Assembly (NCBI GenBank): GCA_902531515.1
Contig: CACAEJ010000013.1
Location: forward strand, 1 to 48,327
Length of the DNA stretch: 48,327 nt
Direction: 5' to 3'
Source: an uncultured Pseudohongiella sp.
GTDB lineage: Bacteria; Pseudomonadota; Gammaproteobacteria; Pseudomonadales; Pseudohongiellaceae
Shown here: piece after piece, positions 38,619-48,288 of the stretch
Layout of the letters: each line of letters begins with the position of its first letter
Position numbering within the stretch: the first letter of the stretch is position 1
Made by a program: the position numbers and the translations under genes
The notes under the pieces: model-generated
What the model was told of the DNA's origin: nothing
The model's database searches: none
What the model saw: only the letters and a program-made list of their open reading frames with translations

Positions 38619-39422
38619 ATGCAAAAAAACCACTTCTTAATGAAACTCATATTTGCTCTCATTACGGCCATAACAAGTGACCTATTGGCACAGCAAAATA
38701 ACCTCTCTTACTCCGTCGCTTGGAAGCAAACGGCGGCGGAGCACCGAGCACTTTACCATCAAGGATTCAATATAGCCCGCCTTCAAATAGAGTTGGCTCT
38801 TGCTGGTGACAGGGAAGGGAAGCCTCTAGCTATCATATCAGACATCGATGAAACCTTATTGCTTGCGAACGATTATTGGGGCTATTTAATTGCAAATGGA
38901 GAAGATTTCTTTAATGACGATAGCTGGGATCGTTGGGTTGCTGAAAATAACTTTGTCCCTAGTCCAGGATCTCAAGAATTTCTCAACTATTGTCAGAGCA
39001 ACAATGTTGAAGTTTTTTACGTCACGAATCGTGATCAAGGAGAAGCTACGTTTGCATTAGTAGAGCGCAACTTAATATCGGCTGGGTTCCCCATGGTAGA
39101 CCGTGAGCACCTCACTGTGCTGCGCGAAACTTCAAATAAGGAGGAGGTGCAGAATACCATTATGGAAGAATACAACGTAGTAGCGATGCTGGGTGATAAT
39201 CTCAATGACTTCTCAAGGGTTTTCTACCTAACAGATATAGAGCAACGTGAAAGTCTCGTGAACGAAAAACGTAGTGACTTTGGTAACAAGTTCGTAATTT
39301 TTCCTAACCCAACTGATGGTCATTGGATTAGAGCAATTTTTGGTGAATCAGAACCATCGGCCACACAGGAGAACCGCCAAATCTTGCGTTCCGCTGCTAC
39401 ACGAAGTGCTTGGCAGCCCTGA
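38619..39422 (+). CDS. Secreted HAD acid phosphatase, e(P4)-type nucleotidase
   Basis: Class IIIB HAD phosphatase like Haemophilus e(P4), which removes phosphate from nucleotides such as NMN and AMP outside the inner membrane. The catalytic motif is SDIDETLL (Asp75, Asp77), with YVTNRD as motif II and MLGDNLNDFS as motif IV. ATG 38619 follows GAAGG at 7 nt and is preferred to 38586. The leader (LMKLIFALITAITSDLLAQ) has no lipobox cysteine, unlike e(P4), so it is probably soluble periplasmic. It shares a short promoter region with surE. Confidence 0.92.
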   Translation: MQKNHFLMKLIFALITAITSDLLAQQNNLSYSVAWKQTAAEHRALYHQGFNIARLQIELALAGDREGKPLAIISDIDETLLLANDYWGYLIANGEDFFNDDSWDRWVAENNFVPSPGSQEFLNYCQSNNVEVFYVTNRDQGEATFALVERNLISAGFPMVDREHLTVLRETSNKEEVQNTIMEEYNVVAMLGDNLNDFSRVFYLTDIEQRESLVNEKRSDFGNKFVIFPNPTDGHWIRAIFGESEPSATQENRQILRSAATRSAWQP

Positions 39423-39853
39423 GAGATTTTTAAGGGTTATTAGCAGCTATACCTGCATAGCATCTAGTATGCTAAGGCTGCTACCCAGGCAGAGGACGAT
39501 GATTAGCCAGGCAACAGGCAACCTGGACATTGAGGCTTCGTTTGTATAGACAAAAAAGAGCCAGCTGGAACAAGCAATGATTATTAATACAGAATCCAAA
39601 AACATCTCTTTTTAACCTAACATATGAGAACTTGTTAGATATCGGCTTGTTAGGGTAGTTATATTAGAATTATTTTATGTTATCTTTTTAATTAATTGAA
39701 AATTATATAATTAAATACAACATCGTGAGCTTTTAAGTTAGAATTAATACTAGATGTAGTGGATTCCGCAGAGAAATCTCGTTATTAGTTTTATAATCAT
39801 CTAAATTAACGTCTAAGAAAGCCCAAAACCATACACATAGAAGGGACAGTTTA
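39423..39853. other. 431-bp intergenic region, no gene seen
   Basis: The region is AT-rich, notably 39660-39720. It separates the phosphatase gene from the DUF885 lipoprotein gene. The longest open stretches are short and overlap the phosphatase end out of frame, so I do not call a gene. A CTTGTTAG direct repeat (near 39631 and 39645) is the only small structure noticed. A promoter for the downstream operon probably lies in the AT-rich part. Confidence 0.6.
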
Positions 39854-41725
39854 GTGATTAACCTGCGTCTGGCGACTATATTGATATCTGCTCTTTTACT
39901 ATCTTGCTCCCCAGAACCGGTGCCCTTGGGAGTATCACCCGAACCAGCAGCAGATTCAGACTTAAATGGGGTAGTTAATGAAACCCAAAGATTCAACGAC
40001 TGGCTCGATGAACAATGGGAAGAACAACTAAGTTTCAGTCCCCAAACTCAGACTTCACTGGGCCTCAAATCGAATTACAACAAGCTAGATGATTACACGC
40101 TAGATGCTCAGGACGCCGAAATAGGGTGGTTACGCGAGTCGGTGGCCGAGATGGAAAGCGAATTCGATTATCAAACCTTATCGGATGAAGGAAAGCTTTC
40201 ATGGGATATGTGGAAGGACTCCTTAACGGTCGCTGAGGAGGGTATTCCCTTCAGGAATCATCAGTATTTGTTTGGGAGGGGAGGGATTCACGCTCGGCTA
40301 CCTAATTTTTTAATCAATCTGCATTCGGTAGAAACACTGGAAGATATGGTGGCCTATATAGCACGACTCAAAGAGATTGATCGAGTACTTAATGAGGTAT
40401 TGGTTAAGGCACAACAAAACGCCATAGAAGGGAAAAGACCGCCGGGTTTTGCCTATGATTACGCCATTGCTGAAATTGATCGAATCATCGAGGGCGCACC
40501 ATTTAATGCTACCGATACCTCTCCAAACTCGCCTCTATGGGTTGATACTCGAGAAAAAATAGACTCTTTAGGAGTAAATGGGCTTATCGATCCTGGAGCG
40601 GCGGAACGACTTGAAAGTGATGCTAGGAAAGTACTTACGGAGGAGGTACTTCAGGCTTACCAAGCTGTAAAAGCCTGGCTAATGGCAGACAAGAGCAACG
40701 CTGATTCTGATCCGAGAGGGGTTTGGGCACTACCAAATGGAGATGCCTATTATAACTACCGCCTCAGTCTGATGACCACTTTGGACCTCAGCGCGGATGA
40801 GATACATGACATAGGTCTTGAAGAGGTAGCTCGTCTGCGCTCCGAAATGGAAGTGCTGAAAGAAAGAATGGGATTTAAAGGAACGCTACAAGACTTATTT
40901 ACCTTCGTACGCGAGGATCCAAATAATTATTACGATGCTACAGATGAGGGCCGTCAGAGTTACCTGGCTGATAATTATTCATATCTAAACAATATAAATG
41001 AAAAGCTCCCACTTTTTTTCGGGCGTCTCCCAAAAGCATCTTTAGAGATCAGGCGTGTTGAGTCTTTTCGTGAACAAGACGGTGCTGCTCAGCATTATCG
41101 CCCAGGAACTCCGGACGGTTCCCGTCCCGGGGTTTATTATTCCCACATGAGCGACATGAGTTCGCTACCAAAGCATCAAGTTGAAGACGTTCTTTATCAT
41201 GAGGGCAACCCTGGCCATCATATGCAAATTTCTATTCAGCAGGAGTTAACCGATGTTCCAAGATTTCGAACTCAATATTTCAGCACGGCTTATATCGAGG
41301 GCTGGGGTCTCTATGCTGAATGGTTGGCAAAGGAAATGGGTGGCTTTGAGGACCCGATGTCAGACTTTGGTCGCCTTGGAGGTGAAATCTGGCGGGCAAT
41401 TCGCTTAGTGGTAGATACCGGGATTCACTCGAAGGGTTGGAGTGAAGAGGAGGCCGTGAGCTATTTTCTTGGAAACTCCGATAGTTCAGAGGCCACCGTT
41501 AAATCTGAAATCCAGCGTTATTTTGCCAGCCCTGGTCAGGCGACGGCATACAAAATAGGGATGATGAATATTCAGCAAGCCAGAACAAACGCAGAGAAAA
41601 TCCTCGGTGAACAGTTCGATATAAAAACATTTCATGATCTAGTCTTAGGCGCTGGTGCTCTCCCTTTACCAATGTTACATGCCAGAGTAGAAAGCTGGGC
41701 TGTTAATATAAAGGGGTCGAACTAA
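39854..41725 (+). CDS. DUF885-family lipoprotein, putative zinc peptidase
   Basis: A 623-residue lipoprotein: the leader MINLRLATILISALLLSC has a lipobox with Cys18. The body matches the DUF885 family, related to M32/M3-like metallopeptidases, with the metal-binding HEGNPGHHMQ (His449, Glu450, His455/456) and YIEGWGLYAEWL supplying a further Glu. GTG 39854 follows AAGGGA at 7 nt. Probably a periplasmic or outer-membrane oligopeptidase. Only 4 bp separate it from the next gene, so it leads an operon. Confidence 0.9.
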   Translation: MINLRLATILISALLLSCSPEPVPLGVSPEPAADSDLNGVVNETQRFNDWLDEQWEEQLSFSPQTQTSLGLKSNYNKLDDYTLDAQDAEIGWLRESVAEMESEFDYQTLSDEGKLSWDMWKDSLTVAEEGIPFRNHQYLFGRGGIHARLPNFLINLHSVETLEDMVAYIARLKEIDRVLNEVLVKAQQNAIEGKRPPGFAYDYAIAEIDRIIEGAPFNATDTSPNSPLWVDTREKIDSLGVNGLIDPGAAERLESDARKVLTEEVLQAYQAVKAWLMADKSNADSDPRGVWALPNGDAYYNYRLSLMTTLDLSADEIHDIGLEEVARLRSEMEVLKERMGFKGTLQDLFTFVREDPNNYYDATDEGRQSYLADNYSYLNNINEKLPLFFGRLPKASLEIRRVESFREQDGAAQHYRPGTPDGSRPGVYYSHMSDMSSLPKHQVEDVLYHEGNPGHHMQISIQQELTDVPRFRTQYFSTAYIEGWGLYAEWLAKEMGGFEDPMSDFGRLGGEIWRAIRLVVDTGIHSKGWSEEEAVSYFLGNSDSSEATVKSEIQRYFASPGQATAYKIGMMNIQQARTNAEKILGEQFDIKTFHDLVLGAGALPLPMLHARVESWAVNIKGSN

Positions 41726-41729
41726 AGAT

Positions 41730-42986
41730 ATGCTATCAATCCGATTTCGAATCATTTCTCTTGTATCCCTCGCTATTTTTTCGTTATCAATTTATGCGCA
41801 GATTGAAAAGTTTTCTCCCTCTGAAGTTGGTATGTCGTCAATATATCTAAATAGAGCAACACAACGATTGCAACAACATATCGACGAGGGAGATATTGCA
41901 GGTGTCACCGCGGCTGTTTCCCGAGATGGAAAGGTTGTGTACTTCGAATCTCTGGGTCTAATGGATATAGCTCTAAACAGGCCTATGCACAGAGATGTAT
42001 TGTTTCGTACTTACTCCATGACGCGACAAGTAACTACGATAGCAGCACTTATTCTTTATGATCAGGGTAAATTTAAAATGGATGATTCGATCCAATTGTA
42101 TTTGCCGGAGTTTAATGATCAGCAGGTACTTCTTAGATCGGATAGTCTCGATATCGCTGAAACTAAACCTCGAATTGGAGATATAACTATTCAGCACTTG
42201 ATCACTCACACGTCTGGCTTGGGTAGTCGTAGTTCTCGATTATATAGAGAGAATGAAGTGAGAGATAAAAATATTTCCCTAGATCAAATGGTTTCAAATG
42301 CGGCAGCTATCCCATTATTTCATGACCCCGGAACAGAATTTCGTTATGGAATTCATGCCACCATCTTGGGAAAGCTTATCGAGGTCTGGTCGGGTAAACC
42401 GTTTGAAGAATTCTTAAGCGAAGAACTATTTTCGAAACTAAGAATGAATAACACTCTCTTTTGGGTTTCAGGTAGCGATCAAGAGCGATTAGCAACCGTT
42501 TATCGACCCATTAACGGTGTGCTTACTCCTTATCAAATCGAAAGTGTCCCTTTTTCAGAACGTCCGACATTAATCGAGGGTGGTGTTGGACTCTTATCCA
42601 CAATAGAAGATTATCTGAACTTTTCTAAGATGATTTTGGATCGTGGTGTTTTCGAAGGTCGACGCATACTTAAAGCAGAAACGGCTGAATTAATCTATAA
42701 GAATGCAGTGCCTGAAAAGGCTATGCCCATTGGTGACAGGGGTTATTGGCGCGGCTCTGGTTGGACTTTTGGTGGATTTAACTTAGTGCTTGATTCTGAT
42801 GCTTATGATTTTCCGGTAACAGAAGGAACAATCTGGTGGGATGGATCGGCAGGTACCCGCTATTTCATAGATCCGAAGCAGAACATCATCATTGTAATTA
42901 TGGCGCAGGTTTCTCCATCCAGCGGAGGTGGCTTTCGAGAGAATTTCTCCCGCTTAGTCGACGCTTCTATCGTAGAACGTCGGTAA
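41730..42986 (+). CDS. Beta-lactamase-fold serine hydrolase with SxxR motif
   Basis: Exported (leader RIISLVSLAIFSLSIYAQ) class C beta-lactamase/penicillin-binding-fold protein of 418 residues, like esterase or D-aminopeptidase-type relatives. Family landmarks present: VSRDGKVVY, the Ser96 motif FRTYSMTRQV, HTSGLGSRSS, FRYGIHATILGKLIE and the WWDGSAGTRYFIDPKQN end. In relatives the Ser motif is SxxK (for example YSMTKPI); here Lys is replaced by Arg99, codon CGA. Arg cannot easily serve as the general base, so activity may be changed or lost. Second gene of the DUF885 operon. Confidence 0.9.
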   Translation: MLSIRFRIISLVSLAIFSLSIYAQIEKFSPSEVGMSSIYLNRATQRLQQHIDEGDIAGVTAAVSRDGKVVYFESLGLMDIALNRPMHRDVLFRTYSMTRQVTTIAALILYDQGKFKMDDSIQLYLPEFNDQQVLLRSDSLDIAETKPRIGDITIQHLITHTSGLGSRSSRLYRENEVRDKNISLDQMVSNAAAIPLFHDPGTEFRYGIHATILGKLIEVWSGKPFEEFLSEELFSKLRMNNTLFWVSGSDQERLATVYRPINGVLTPYQIESVPFSERPTLIEGGVGLLSTIEDYLNFSKMILDRGVFEGRRILKAETAELIYKNAVPEKAMPIGDRGYWRGSGWTFGGFNLVLDSDAYDFPVTEGTIWWDGSAGTRYFIDPKQNIIIVIMAQVSPSSGGGFRENFSRLVDASIVERR

Positions 42987-43042
42987 GGTTATTTTATAGA
43001 AATTTTTATGGATCGAGTTTTGTCACTGATGTAAAAATTAGT

Positions 43043-43447
43043 ATGACACCTATGCAGGATTGGATGTTTATGGCAGAAGTATTAGATACGTTTGAATTAA
43101 AGCATGTTTCAACATCTTACTCCGAAGATAAAGATGGAAATACCCTTACTCACTTTAACTGTCGGGGAAATGCTGCCGGGTTCGGACTAGTCTATGACAC
43201 CGCAATCTTTTACGACCTAAAGAGTGATGTAGATACTGGCAAACTAATACGAATTGGTCACGCGTTTGCGAGAAATGGATCTTATATACTCGGTCGTGGC
43301 GCAGGGGAATGGGAGAGGGTGCCTGGAGAGCATGCGTGGAAAACCGAGGTGGTTTTCGAGCTCGATGGTCCTAAAATCAGAAGCGTAGGTGAACTGCGTT
43401 TGGATACAGAATCCCATTCCGGCACGAACTATTCTGTTGATGATTAA
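43043..43447 (+). CDS. Small conserved-looking protein, unknown
   Basis: A 134-residue beta-rich protein without signal peptide or membrane segments, starting MTPMQDWMFMAEVLDTFELKHVS. The open frame extends upstream into the serine hydrolase gene in another frame, but no start there is credible; ATG 43043 (or 43052) is chosen. No Shine-Dalgarno is evident. The alternation of hydrophobic residues (FGLVYDTAIFYDL, YILGRGAGEWERV, TEVVFELDG) suggests a beta-barrel or lipocalin/DUF-like fold. I do not recognise the family. It lies 56 bp after the hydrolase and 29 bp before the membrane protein gene. Confidence 0.6.
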   Translation: MTPMQDWMFMAEVLDTFELKHVSTSYSEDKDGNTLTHFNCRGNAAGFGLVYDTAIFYDLKSDVDTGKLIRIGHAFARNGSYILGRGAGEWERVPGEHAWKTEVVFELDGPKIRSVGELRLDTESHSGTNYSVDD

Positions 43448-43476
43448 CGTCGATTTTTAAACCTTGAGATTCTTGT

Positions 43477-44532
43477 ATGGAAATCGTTGGCCGAGTTATT
43501 TCTTTTCTATCCCAAAAGAAGCGCGCTCTTTTTCTTCTGGTGATTTCTTTAACTGGCTTTTATATTTTTCTAAATTCAAGCCTTGGACCTAATAATCTCC
43601 TAAGAGCAGACTCAGAACTCTATCACGTTGATTTCGGCGGGGTAGCTTTCATGGCAGTTTTTATTATTGGTTTCTCTACCTATGTTTCTTACAAGACTCT
43701 AATTAACTTTGGCTATTTGCTCTTAATATTTTCACTTCCAGTCGCAATTCTTAAGACTTTTGCTGAAATGGTGAGCTTGCTAGCTACCATGGATGGGAAT
43801 GCGCTGGAGATGACCTCTACTATTAGCGAGTTCTATACTATATTCCTTGTTGGTTGTTTTCTAAGTGCCTGCGGCTATTTCATTGACGAGCGTCAGAAAT
43901 TCTACGAAACGCGAACCCTGTCCGACCTTGACGTTGTTTTCTGTTTTCTACTTTTAGTGATTTTCAATGCCATTAATATTTATGCAGTCATACTTCGCTC
44001 CGATTTTAGTATTTCCTTTGGGGCCTTTTGGAGCGCACCAGCATGGCTGGGGGTGCTTTCAGGCTTGAGTATCGCTTTATCTCTTTACGTGATCTTTGAT
44101 CGAAAATCTAAGGACTGGAAATTCTCTGAGTATCCTCGACTTGTCATGTCCAACTCAAAACTCTTACTAGATTCTGTAATGAGCGTAGTGCTTATGTCAG
44201 CGATATTCGGCGCAATAGCTTTTTATTACACGTCGCAGAGCTCGATCGAAAGTGTTTCTGCCACAACCGAAATTGGATTTCTAAGTATGTTCTATGCGGT
44301 GAATATATTCATATTATCAATGGTGAGCGCACTTAGGGTTGAACGTAACTTTCTTGAGCTAGACTTTACCAAGAGGAATTGGCACATTATTGAGGCATTC
44401 GCTTTTTTAACATTTATGAGTTTGGCTCCACCTACAATGTGGGATAGGTTCTCGGCGTACTTTGATCAAGCACCGGAGGAGATTTTAGAGCTTCAGGAGA
44501 GGATTCGAGCTCTAGAAGAAATAGTCCAGTAA
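43477..44532 (+). CDS. Polytopic inner-membrane protein, unknown
   Basis: 351 residues with about eight hydrophobic helices (near 17-36, 53-90 as two, 119-137, 150-170, 188-207, 230-252, 268-288), a further hydrophobic stretch near 305-320, and a C-terminal coiled-coil-like tail (PEEILELQERIRALEEIVQ). No motifs that name a transporter or enzyme family. It ends an apparent operon of DUF885 lipoprotein, serine hydrolase and the small unknown, and an intrinsic terminator follows at 44711. Confidence 0.75.
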   Translation: MEIVGRVISFLSQKKRALFLLVISLTGFYIFLNSSLGPNNLLRADSELYHVDFGGVAFMAVFIIGFSTYVSYKTLINFGYLLLIFSLPVAILKTFAEMVSLLATMDGNALEMTSTISEFYTIFLVGCFLSACGYFIDERQKFYETRTLSDLDVVFCFLLLVIFNAINIYAVILRSDFSISFGAFWSAPAWLGVLSGLSIALSLYVIFDRKSKDWKFSEYPRLVMSNSKLLLDSVMSVVLMSAIFGAIAFYYTSQSSIESVSATTEIGFLSMFYAVNIFILSMVSALRVERNFLELDFTKRNWHIIEAFAFLTFMSLAPPTMWDRFSAYFDQAPEEILELQERIRALEEIVQ

Positions 44533-44710
44533 CCTTTCTTCAATTCGCTGCCCCATGCACCTAAAGCGCTAACTCCTAGCGATCATATTTCTGCCACAAT
44601 TGATCTGAAGTTTGCCTCTTCAAAAAACCACAAAGGCTAGTATCCAATGATTAAATACCCAGTAGATCAACCAGCGGTTGATTGTTAACTTCTAAAGCCA
44701 ATCTCCGATT

Positions 44711-44737
44711 AGGCCCTCTCCGAGGGCCTCTTTTTTT
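44711..44737 (+). terminator. Intrinsic terminator after membrane-protein gene
   Basis: A perfect 8-bp stem, AGGCCCTC (44711-44718) and GAGGGCCT (44722-44729), with a TCC loop, then C and seven T. Strong rho-independent terminator for plus-strand transcripts from the 39854-44532 operon. It lies 8 bp from the prc stop on the other strand. Confidence 0.9.
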
Positions 44738-44744
44738 AGAGCTA

Positions 44745-46937
44745 CTAGTTATTGACCGAGCTAACTTCTCGTCCATTAAGGTTGATGTAGTCAGCCAAGA
44801 TTCGGCCGCTTTCAAGAATGAGAGGATCATCTTCGTCTAAATCAGTTTCTTCTTCACTTTCTTCTGGCTCTATGACTTCGCTATCAGTAGAGGCTAGTAA
44901 ATCAGACGATTCGTCATCGACTTCCTCTACCCACTCTTCGAGGGGTAAACCTTTAAGGGCACGCCTCATGTTCTCGGCCTCAAACTCCTCTTTGCGAGCA
45001 TCTTCTCGCTCTAGTTTAACCACCTCCTCGTTTAATGAGAGTTCTTCACGCTCCCTAAGTTCTCTCGTGCGCTCTATCTGTCCAAGAAGATAGTTGAAAT
45101 CAGGGGATGCCTTAGCTCTCTCTTCGTGAAGAGACCTAAGCTCTGGAATGGCCGCTTGGATTGGATGATAGGCCCGGTATTCAACTGGCCTGACGGTATC
45201 CCAGGGCAGGGCTCCATCCAGACTGCTCTCACCGATGTCATCATAGGCATCATAGAAATCTGGGAAGGTGATGTCTGGTATTACCCCTCGATGTTGCGTG
45301 CTTTCTCCCGATATACGATAGAACTTGGACCGAGTTAGTTTCACCTGACCATAATCCATTGGAATTATTTCTTGGACGGTGCCTTTACCGAAGGTCTGAC
45401 CACCTACAACAATACCTCTTTGGTAATCTTGAATAGCGCCCGCAAAAATCTCAGAAGCGGAAGCGCTTGTCCTGTTAACAAGAACTGCCAGAGGCCCTGT
45501 GTAAGCTACCTCGGGATCGTTATCACCAAAAGGTCTTGTAAAACCATTTCGTATCCCTGAATATCTTATCTGAACCGTTGCACCTGTCTCAATAAACAGT
45601 CCTACGAGTTGGTTTGCTTCCCCTAAGCTGCCACCACCATTATTTCGAAGGTCTACTACTACACCATCTACGGCATCCTCTTTTAACTCTTCTAAAAGTA
45701 CTCTTACATCTCTAGTCGAACTCTTGAAGTCTTCCTCACCTCTTGAGGCAGCCTCAAAGTCAAAATAAAACGTAGGTAAGTCAATAACACCGATCTTATA
45801 ATCTCTATTGTTATAGCTAAGTTCTATTATTTCTTTCTTCGCTGATTGGTCTTCAAGTTTAACCGTATCTCGAGTAATACTAATCGTCTGCGCGCTGGTT
45901 TCACTAACAGCGTCCGCCGGGATAACGTTAAGTCTCACTACTGTTCCTTTTTCTCCACGGATCTGAGCCACCACATCATCGAGACGCATCCCAACTACAT
46001 CTTGAATCTCGCCGTCAACACCTTGACCGATTCCTATTATTCTATCTCCTTGCTTTAACTCCTCGCCTCTCTCTGCAGGCCCACCTTTGATTAGTTCAAC
46101 TATTTTTGTGTACTCATCTTCCGTAGTCAGTTGCGCACCAATACCTTGCAACGAAAGTGATAGGCCCATATTGAAGTTTTCGGAATCTCTTGGCGAAAAG
46201 TATGCTGTGTGTGGGTCTACAGTCTTTGCCACCGTGGATAGAAACGTTTGAAAGATATCTCTCTCGTTTGTTTTTAGGACCTGAGATAGCTGATTCCTGT
46301 ATCTTTTAGACAGTTTATCTTTGATCTCCTCGTTCTCATCTCCCGTCAACCGGAGACTCAAAACGCTGTTCTTAATTCGAAGGCGCCAGACCTCATTTAA
46401 ATCGGCAACACTCTCTGCATAGGGTAAATCTTCTCGGTCTAATTGAATGTATTCATCTATTGAAAAATCCATCTCGGGTATATCATTTTCAATCCTATTA
46501 ATTGCATAGATAAGTCGTTCAAGCACTCGCTTGTAGTAGGTATTGTAAACTTCAAACCCCGGCTCGACACTTCCGGATTTCAAGGAATCGTCTAAGGTAT
46601 AACGGTACTTACTCAGCTCATTAATATCAGAGCGCAAAAAATAAATATGGGAGTTGTCCAAAGTATCTATAAAGGAATCAAAAATAGCAGAGGAAAAATT
46701 ATCGTCTACCTCTACCGATCGATAATGCTTTGTTTGTAACTCCTCAAGCAAGTTTACCGCCGTCTCACCGTGAATCTCGAGACTGGAAATCGGCTCATAT
46801 AGTGAATCAGCGTCGAGCATCTCGCTCAGGTGGATAGGCTCTTCTTCCTGAGCCAGCCCATTCGAAAACCAAATGAGGCTTAAAAAGACAATTGTGAAAG
46901 TGTTTAATGGGTTATGAGTATTTCTAAGCGTCAGCAT
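44745..46937 (-). CDS. prc: Carboxy-terminal processing protease Prc/Tsp
   Basis: Periplasmic protease that trims or degrades proteins from their C-termini, including PBP3 and lipoprotein partners in E. coli. The 730 residues have a signal peptide (TIVFLSLIWFSNGLAQ), an N-terminal helical domain, a PDZ domain (about 240-340; GIGAQLTTEDEYTKI... LKQGDRIIGIG), and the S41 core with Ser495 in SASASEIF and Lys518 in FGKGTVQEI, the Ser/Lys dyad. The C-terminal extension is acidic (SEEETDLDEDDP), longer than in E. coli (682 residues). Confidence 0.95.
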   Translation of the reverse strand: MLTLRNTHNPLNTFTIVFLSLIWFSNGLAQEEEPIHLSEMLDADSLYEPISSLEIHGETAVNLLEELQTKHYRSVEVDDNFSSAIFDSFIDTLDNSHIYFLRSDINELSKYRYTLDDSLKSGSVEPGFEVYNTYYKRVLERLIYAINRIENDIPEMDFSIDEYIQLDREDLPYAESVADLNEVWRLRIKNSVLSLRLTGDENEEIKDKLSKRYRNQLSQVLKTNERDIFQTFLSTVAKTVDPHTAYFSPRDSENFNMGLSLSLQGIGAQLTTEDEYTKIVELIKGGPAERGEELKQGDRIIGIGQGVDGEIQDVVGMRLDDVVAQIRGEKGTVVRLNVIPADAVSETSAQTISITRDTVKLEDQSAKKEIIELSYNNRDYKIGVIDLPTFYFDFEAASRGEEDFKSSTRDVRVLLEELKEDAVDGVVVDLRNNGGGSLGEANQLVGLFIETGATVQIRYSGIRNGFTRPFGDNDPEVAYTGPLAVLVNRTSASASEIFAGAIQDYQRGIVVGGQTFGKGTVQEIIPMDYGQVKLTRSKFYRISGESTQHRGVIPDITFPDFYDAYDDIGESSLDGALPWDTVRPVEYRAYHPIQAAIPELRSLHEERAKASPDFNYLLGQIERTRELREREELSLNEEVVKLEREDARKEEFEAENMRRALKGLPLEEWVEEVDDESSDLLASTDSEVIEPEESEEETDLDEDDPLILESGRILADYINLNGREVSSVNN

Positions 46938-47074
46938 ATTTATCTCAATTATTAGTAACTTCAGACAACGAGTTCGCTATCGACCAGCCGGAAAGATGGT
47001 ATACAGAGACTATTCTAAATCCACTGTGTAGAGAAGTGATTTTGTCAAATATTTGGAGCTTATAACGAGCGTAT

Positions 47075-48277
47075 TCAACGTACAGATTTCAATTTCGCTG
47101 TAGCATGCCTTTCAGCGCGCTCCACGTCGATGTAACGATCAGTAATTGCACTTGAACCATGGCCAGCATCGTCTCTAACATGCTCTCTGGGTCGGATCTT
47201 AACGTCTTCTGAAATTCCAGTGTGGCGCAGCCAATGCACAGTTGCTGCTTTTAACCTGTCAGCGTCCTCGGAAAAGCCTTCATTTTTCATTTTCTGCGCG
47301 GCTCGAGTGAAACAATCCTGGACAATACCCCTAATCTGACGAGTGCTGGTGATTCCCCCTTTTCCCCGAGTCTTGTGTATTAGAGGTGTCGATTCTCCGG
47401 GGGAAGGGAGGGGTGGTAATCCTCTGGAGCAGCGATATCGCTTAAGTGCATCCAGCATTGCATCTGAAACAGAAATCTCTCTCTCCTTGTTTCCCTTGCC
47501 TACCGTTATGAACCACCAATTTTCCTCTTGATCCATCTGGAAATGACCCATCTGAGGCTGCCAACGCGGCGTCTCAACAAGTTCCGAAATCCTTAAATAC
47601 ATCCCAAATAGAGCGGTCAGAATGAATAATGTTCTTTCGTGTGTTTCGGGATCATCATTTGCCAGCAATTCGGCCGTCTCAATCACAAAATCCCACTGCA
47701 GAGGTGAGAGCCTCCGAATCTTACCTTGTGATTGGTGTTTGCGAAGATACTTACTCTTTTGGCGCATTTGGGTTATAGGGTTAGCAGTTAAATAATTTTC
47801 TTGTATCAAGTAGTTATAGAAACTACTTAAGACAGAAAATAAAGATTGGATTGCAGCCTGAGACAAGACATATTCACCATTGTAAGACACGTAAGGTCTC
47901 CAAGCGTCGTTAGGTAAGCGTTCTCCTGATCGGTTGACGAACCTGGATACATTTTTACTGCCAATCCAGGAGGGTGGTGGGCTCTTACTGAACTCAACAT
48001 AGGCTTCAATGTCTTGACGTAATACGTTTCTGATGGATTTCTCCGCTATCAACCAAGACCAATGAATAAAGTGCTCTATTTCCCGTCTGTAGGTAGCAAA
48101 AGTATCGGGACTTCCTCGATAACTGTAAATAAACTCACTTGCATATTGGTAATCGCTCTGCGCGCCCTCTGGCTCAGTTGCCGACATGCTCCTTACTTCA
48201 AGCACAGGATTTTTGAAAGGGTTAGGCATTTCTTCCATAGTATCGAAAAAAGGCTCTGGACACTTAACTTTACTCAT
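47075..48277 (-). CDS. Tyrosine recombinase/integrase
   Basis: 400 residues with a SAM-like N-terminal DNA-binding domain (about 40-165) and a complete catalytic set: Arg229 (LRISEL), Lys261 or 264 (GKGNKERE), His348 and Arg351 (HWLRHT), His373 (AGHGSS) and the nucleophile Tyr382 (DRYIDVE). XerD-like in the C-terminus, with a long N-terminus of its own. It is not XerC/XerD proper by length. No tRNA or direct repeat is seen beside it; an AT-rich inverted repeat lies upstream. It is 9.4 kb from the tRNA-Ser island, and nothing in the sequence ties the two together. Confidence 0.93.
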   Translation of the reverse strand: MSKVKCPEPFFDTMEEMPNPFKNPVLEVRSMSATEPEGAQSDYQYASEFIYSYRGSPDTFATYRREIEHFIHWSWLIAEKSIRNVLRQDIEAYVEFSKSPPPSWIGSKNVSRFVNRSGERLPNDAWRPYVSYNGEYVLSQAAIQSLFSVLSSFYNYLIQENYLTANPITQMRQKSKYLRKHQSQGKIRRLSPLQWDFVIETAELLANDDPETHERTLFILTALFGMYLRISELVETPRWQPQMGHFQMDQEENWWFITVGKGNKEREISVSDAMLDALKRYRCSRGLPPLPSPGESTPLIHKTRGKGGITSTRQIRGIVQDCFTRAAQKMKNEGFSEDADRLKAATVHWLRHTGISEDVKIRPREHVRDDAGHGSSAITDRYIDVERAERHATAKLKSVR

Positions 48278-48288
48278 TAATTATCCTA

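Noticed and set aside
39316..39549. 77-residue frame at the end of the phosphatase gene
   Set aside because: Half of it lies inside the phosphatase gene and there is no ribosome site or recognisable protein character.
42836..43042. Upstream part of the frame containing the small unknown gene
   Set aside because: It overlaps the end of the serine hydrolase in another frame and has no credible start; the real gene begins at 43043 or 43052.
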